From: Bisporella sp. PMI_857
Lineage: Eukaryota; Ascomycota; Leotiomycetes; Helotiales; Helotiaceae
NCBI GenBank assembly: GCA_021307315.1
Contig: JAJSPD010000017.1
Location: 372,001-436,000, forward strand
Direction of reading: 5' to 3'
DNA: 64,000 bases
Position numbers and translations under genes: made by a program. The notes below the pieces were generated by a model. It was not told the origin of the DNA. It did not search any database and saw only the letters and a program-made list of their open reading frames with translations. Positions 60,564 through 64,000 of this stretch are shown in pieces (within the stretch, counting starts at the first letter, position 1; each line of letters opens with the position of its first letter).

Positions 60564-61906
60564 ATGTCAGACGAAACAGGCGATCCTCAGATCACCTTCA
60601 AGGTCAAGTCCTCCGCCGAAGGTCTGCACGAAGTTACCATCGCCGAGAGCAAAACAGTCTTAGATCTTAAAAACCTCCTCAGCGGAGATGCCTACGAAAA
60701 GATTCCAGCTGCACGACAACGGCTTATCTACTCCGGTCGGGTCATGAAGGATGGAGATTTAATAAGCAGCTATAAGATCAAGCCAGGAAACACGATACAT
60801 CTGGTCAAGAGCGCGGCGAGCAATGCTGCGCAGAATCCGACCAGCCCGGGTACTGCTGCAGGTGGAGCGGCCGCATCGGGAGTACCGCAAAATATGGCTG
60901 CTGGGACTGCAAATAATCCACTTGCAGGTTTGACTGGCGCTCGATATGCTGGACATATGTCTTTGCCAGGCATGGACATGTTTGGTCCGGACGGAGGGGT
61001 AAGCTCTACTCCTGACATATATCATCTACCTATGCTGATGCCTTACAGATGGGAGCTGGACCAAGTGAAGAACAGTTCACCCGGATGCTTGAGGATCCCA
61101 ATACGCAGCAAATGATGAACGAAGCTCTTAGCAACCCTCAGATGATTGACATGATCATCCAGAGCAATCCCCAACTCCGCAACCTACCCAACGCTCGTGA
61201 AATCCTCCAATCACCTTACTTCAGACGGATGATGACTGATCCCGTGGCGATGCGACAAGCAGCTGCGATGCAAAGAATGATGCAAGGCGGAGGAGGCGCA
61301 AGCTCTTTCCCGGCACCAGGTGTAACAGATAACACACCACAAAGCGGAGCTGGCACAGGCGCAAACAATAATAATAGCGCACAATTACCACAGTTTCCAA
61401 ACTTTGGCCCTTTTGGTCTCGGTGGCCAAAACCCTTTCGCCGCATTCGCGCCTGCTGGCCAAACACCCGTACAAACCCCTCCGCCTCCCGCCTCCGCCGG
61501 TCAGGCCACGCCTGGCTCAGCAACCTCACCTCCAGCCACTGATGCCACAAATCCGTTTGCATCACTCTTCGGTGGTGCCGGAGCTGGTGCTGGTGGTGCA
61601 GGCCCAAATCCCTTTGGAATAGCAGGCCTTCCTCCCATCACACCGGAGGCGATGCAACAGGCCATGCAATTTTTGCAACAATCCGGAGGGGGAGGTCTTG
61701 GTAATTTGGGCAACTTGTTCGGCGCGCCAGGTGCGGCGACAAGTCCAGAGCCAGCGGATACACGACCACCAGAGGAACGATATGAGTCTCAATTGCGTCA
61801 GCTTAACGATATGGGATTCTTTGATTTCAACGCTAATGTGGCTGCATTGCGACGAAGTGGTGGAAGTGTACAGGGAGCGATTGAGCAGCTTCTAAACTCT
61901 ACTTGA
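60564..61906 (+). CDS. DSK2: Ubiquilin / DSK2-type ubiquitin shuttle protein
   Basis: Exons 60564-60998 and 61049-61906 join to 430 aa. The ATG at 60564 opens MSDETGDPQITFKVKS. An N-terminal ubiquitin-like domain (about residues 9-80, ending KPGNTIHLVKS) is followed by an Ala/Gly-rich linker and an STI1-type region (EDPNTQQMMNEALSNPQMIDMI, then NPQLRNLPNAREILQSP). Next is a Pro/Ala/Gly-rich segment with repeated NPFA/GGAG motifs. The C-terminal UBA domain (about residues 387-428) contains LRQLNDMGFFDFNANVAALRRSGG. Dsk2 binds the proteasome through the UBL and polyubiquitin through the UBA, delivering substrates for degradation in cytosol and nucleus. Length and domain order are typical. Confidence 0.97.
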
Positions 61907-62935
61907 ACAAGTATCACCATAACTGGATTTCCAAAGCACTATGTCATGGGAAGGCGGCGGTGTCTATATTACGAACGCGGGACTTTCAATCGGGTAATGA
62001 AAGTGGGTTATGGAATGTGTAATGCATAAATTCAGCGAACGCATTTGGCACTGTTTTTGAGCTACAGCGATGGCAGACGACTACTGAGGGATGAGGTTGT
62101 AGATGTAACCAGTCACGATGAGCGAATCGATGGCAGCCCTCCCAGGTAGTCCTACCATGCAAGGAATGCAAACTCGAGGATCCTTCATTCTCCCTTATCT
62201 TATCTTGGATTCACTATCACAAAAATCATTTCCTGCGAACATTGAATCTAAAATATTAATATGGTAACTTTATGCTACGGCTATGAACGAGCCACGATAA
62301 GATGTTTATGGGTATGGAGCTTGTTGCAGGGAACTCCATTTCAGTGCCGTAATCGGGCTGCAGCAGTCCCTCAGCACGAGTGATGCGTTGCGTAGAGACT
62401 AGTTCCATGCGAGAATGAATTATTTACTTGGATGCCTTTCTTCATCTTCAACCTTATTGCTAACGCTTGAACATTTCGGTTGTATTTTCCTTGGCTGTGG
62501 CATAGCAAGTTTTAGCACACAACGTTTGGTGCCCGGATGGAAGTGTCATCATACACATCATGCGAAAAGCTTATTCGCAAGATTCTAACTGGCTGAATAG
62601 TTTATAAAATAGTAAGGCTATCTTCTTATGCTGGTTCCTGCTACGGAGTCTGGTATTATAGTACACGGAAAGGCGTGGTCATCATTTTGTTTCATTCCCC
62701 CTTCCCAAATCCACCAACGCCAAATGTGTTTCAAAGCTTTCCACGCAAGAAGAGTATCCCATATCTAATAACACCAATCCCCCGTCCGTGAATAAAACCC
62801 TCCTTGGGTATCTTCGTGAATAGTATTGTAAAGCGCATCTCGTAAACCTGTTCCTCTCTTGACTTAGCGTGATCTTCCCCACTTGCCACGCGTCCTCCAT
62901 CATCTTATATAAGAATCCTCATTCCCGTTTGTGAT
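61907..62935. other. Convergent intergenic region
   Basis: About 1 kb between two convergent genes: 3' flanks only. No gene is seen. Confidence 0.5.
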
Positions 62936-64000
62936 TTATAGAACGAATACCATTCCTCCAACCGCTATAGCGAGGGCCAAGAATCCGGAAGCCTGCAGCG
63001 TGCTCGCTGCACCAGGAGTACTAGCGCTGCTGTCGGAGCTCGTGGTCTCATCCGGCGCGTTTGGATCCGCGACGGTGGTGCCATTTGGCAACGTGCCATT
63101 CAAAATTATGGTGCTGGTACCGTTGATATCTGCCACGTCGATAACACTCTTATTTAGGCCGGCATAACTGCCGTCGCCAATCAAGTCGGCCAAGAATGTC
63201 AAATCACCGGTATCGTCACATCCGCATACTGCGTAGGCGGCACACAAGCAGTCCACTGGTTTCGTTTCATTCACGCCATCGCTCTGTCTCTTCATGAGTC
63301 CCCCAAGCTGCGCAAACATGCTATCTCTTTTGTCGTTGGTGTTGGTGCTGTTGCGCGAGCGGTTGCGGTAGCTGTACGGGTTGTGGTAGGGATAGGAGTA
63401 GGCGCCATAAAGCCAGAGACCAGGATAGACAGCGAGAAGACCGGCACCAAGGAAGACAGGGGCGATGAGTCCAGTGGGTGATTTCGAACCCGCGGTGTAG
63501 GGTTTGCTGGCACCACCACCGTAATATTTGCCGCCTCCGAAAGAGGGTTGGACACCTGAGCCTGCGCGGGTTGCGCCACCTGCGTTAGAAGAGGATGAAG
63601 TTGAGCCTCTGCCGCCGGTGGTAGATCTGAGAGAGGTTAGTATATGTCTCGTTTTAATTTCTGATTGCTGTTGTGGAGATGATGAAAGTCTACGCTCTGC
63701 CACCGCGATATTATCAACGCGGCGAGCGTCCACAACTGATACCATCCCGAATCACAACAGCGAAACAAAGATAGGAACATACCCAGAAGTGCTGCCAGTG
63801 CCCGTACCACCCTTTCCAGACGATGACGATGATCCAGACGAAGATCCGCTCGACGATGATCCACCACCCTTTCCACCACCACCACCTCCCTTCCGCTTGA
63901 ACAATCTCTCTGCTTGTTCTATCGCAAACGGCTCTCTCTTCACATGTACTCCAACAACAGCTGCATCGCGCTTCAAAACAACATCACCATCGGCAGGTTG
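62936..64000 (-). CDS. DUF7732-type, probably GPI-anchored surface protein, partial
   Basis: Two exons are visible: 63783 to the window edge (the 5' part is outside) and 63626-62936. The N-terminal visible part has a dibasic LFKRK stretch, then a long Gly/Ser-rich low-complexity run. This is followed by the conserved block PSFGGGKYYGGGASKPYTAG...PGLWLYGAYSYPYHNPY typical of the fungal DUF7732 family, with a hydrophobic segment LIAPVFLGAGLLAVYPGLWLYG. A CLCAAYAVCGCDD cysteine cluster follows. The C-terminus is Ser/Thr-rich and ends in a hydrophobic tail (LQASGFLALAIAVGGMVFVL), consistent with a GPI-attachment signal. No function is known. The annotation is incomplete at the right edge. Confidence 0.85.

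Overview
The window is nuclear DNA of a filamentous ascomycete (Pezizomycotina). Genes are intron-rich. Introns are mostly 45-110 bp with GTAAGT/GTATGT-type donors and CTAA-type branch points. The gene set is fungal: Zn2Cys6 regulators, NoxA, kinesin-8, GUP1, a TmpA-like flavoprotein, a LaeA-like methyltransferase and small secreted cysteine-rich proteins. The protein flavour suggests Leotiomycetes, but that is an impression and not a computed result. Nineteen protein genes are supported; most exon models were joined by hand and checked for reading frame. No rRNA, tRNA, CRISPR array or intact transposon was seen.

Layout. 0.7-6.6 kb: TmpA-like membrane flavoprotein, small RNase III-domain protein and ERD2 receptor, all on the minus strand. 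7.7-14.8 kb: a Zn2Cys6 regulator divergent from a 14-TM-type MFS exporter, which converges on an AIF-like FAD oxidoreductase. This looks like a small regulator/export/redox module. 15.7-25 kb: KEOPS subunit CGI121 (minus), a second Zn2Cys6 regulator and kinesin-8 (both plus). 26.3-28 kb: two convergent genes for small secreted proteins with Kex2-like sites. 28.9-35.4 kb: three minus-strand genes for a predicted secreted agmatinase, GUP1 and an auxin-efflux-carrier-family transporter. 38.1-39.5 kb: LaeA-like methyltransferase. 39.5-48.9 kb: a 9.5 kb stretch without a convincing gene. 48.9-64 kb: Mug/TDG-type DNA glycosylase, NoxA, a quinone-oxidoreductase-like enzyme, the ubiquitin shuttle Dsk2 and a partial GPI-anchored DUF7732-type protein cut by the right edge.

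How the genes may work together. Most are housekeeping: ER retrieval, tRNA modification, GPI-lipid remodelling, microtubule motor, proteasome shuttle, DNA repair. The accessory parts are the TF/MFS/oxidoreductase module, the secreted pair and the secreted agmatinase. TmpA, LaeA-like and NoxA families all act in fungal development or redox control, but they are far apart here. Notable oddities: GC-AG first introns in both genes of the divergent TF/MFS pair, a 35-nt apparent intron in the TF, an RNase III domain lacking one catalytic glutamate, an unjoinable 5' end in the oxidoreductase, and a perfect 22-bp palindrome at 50.8 kb.
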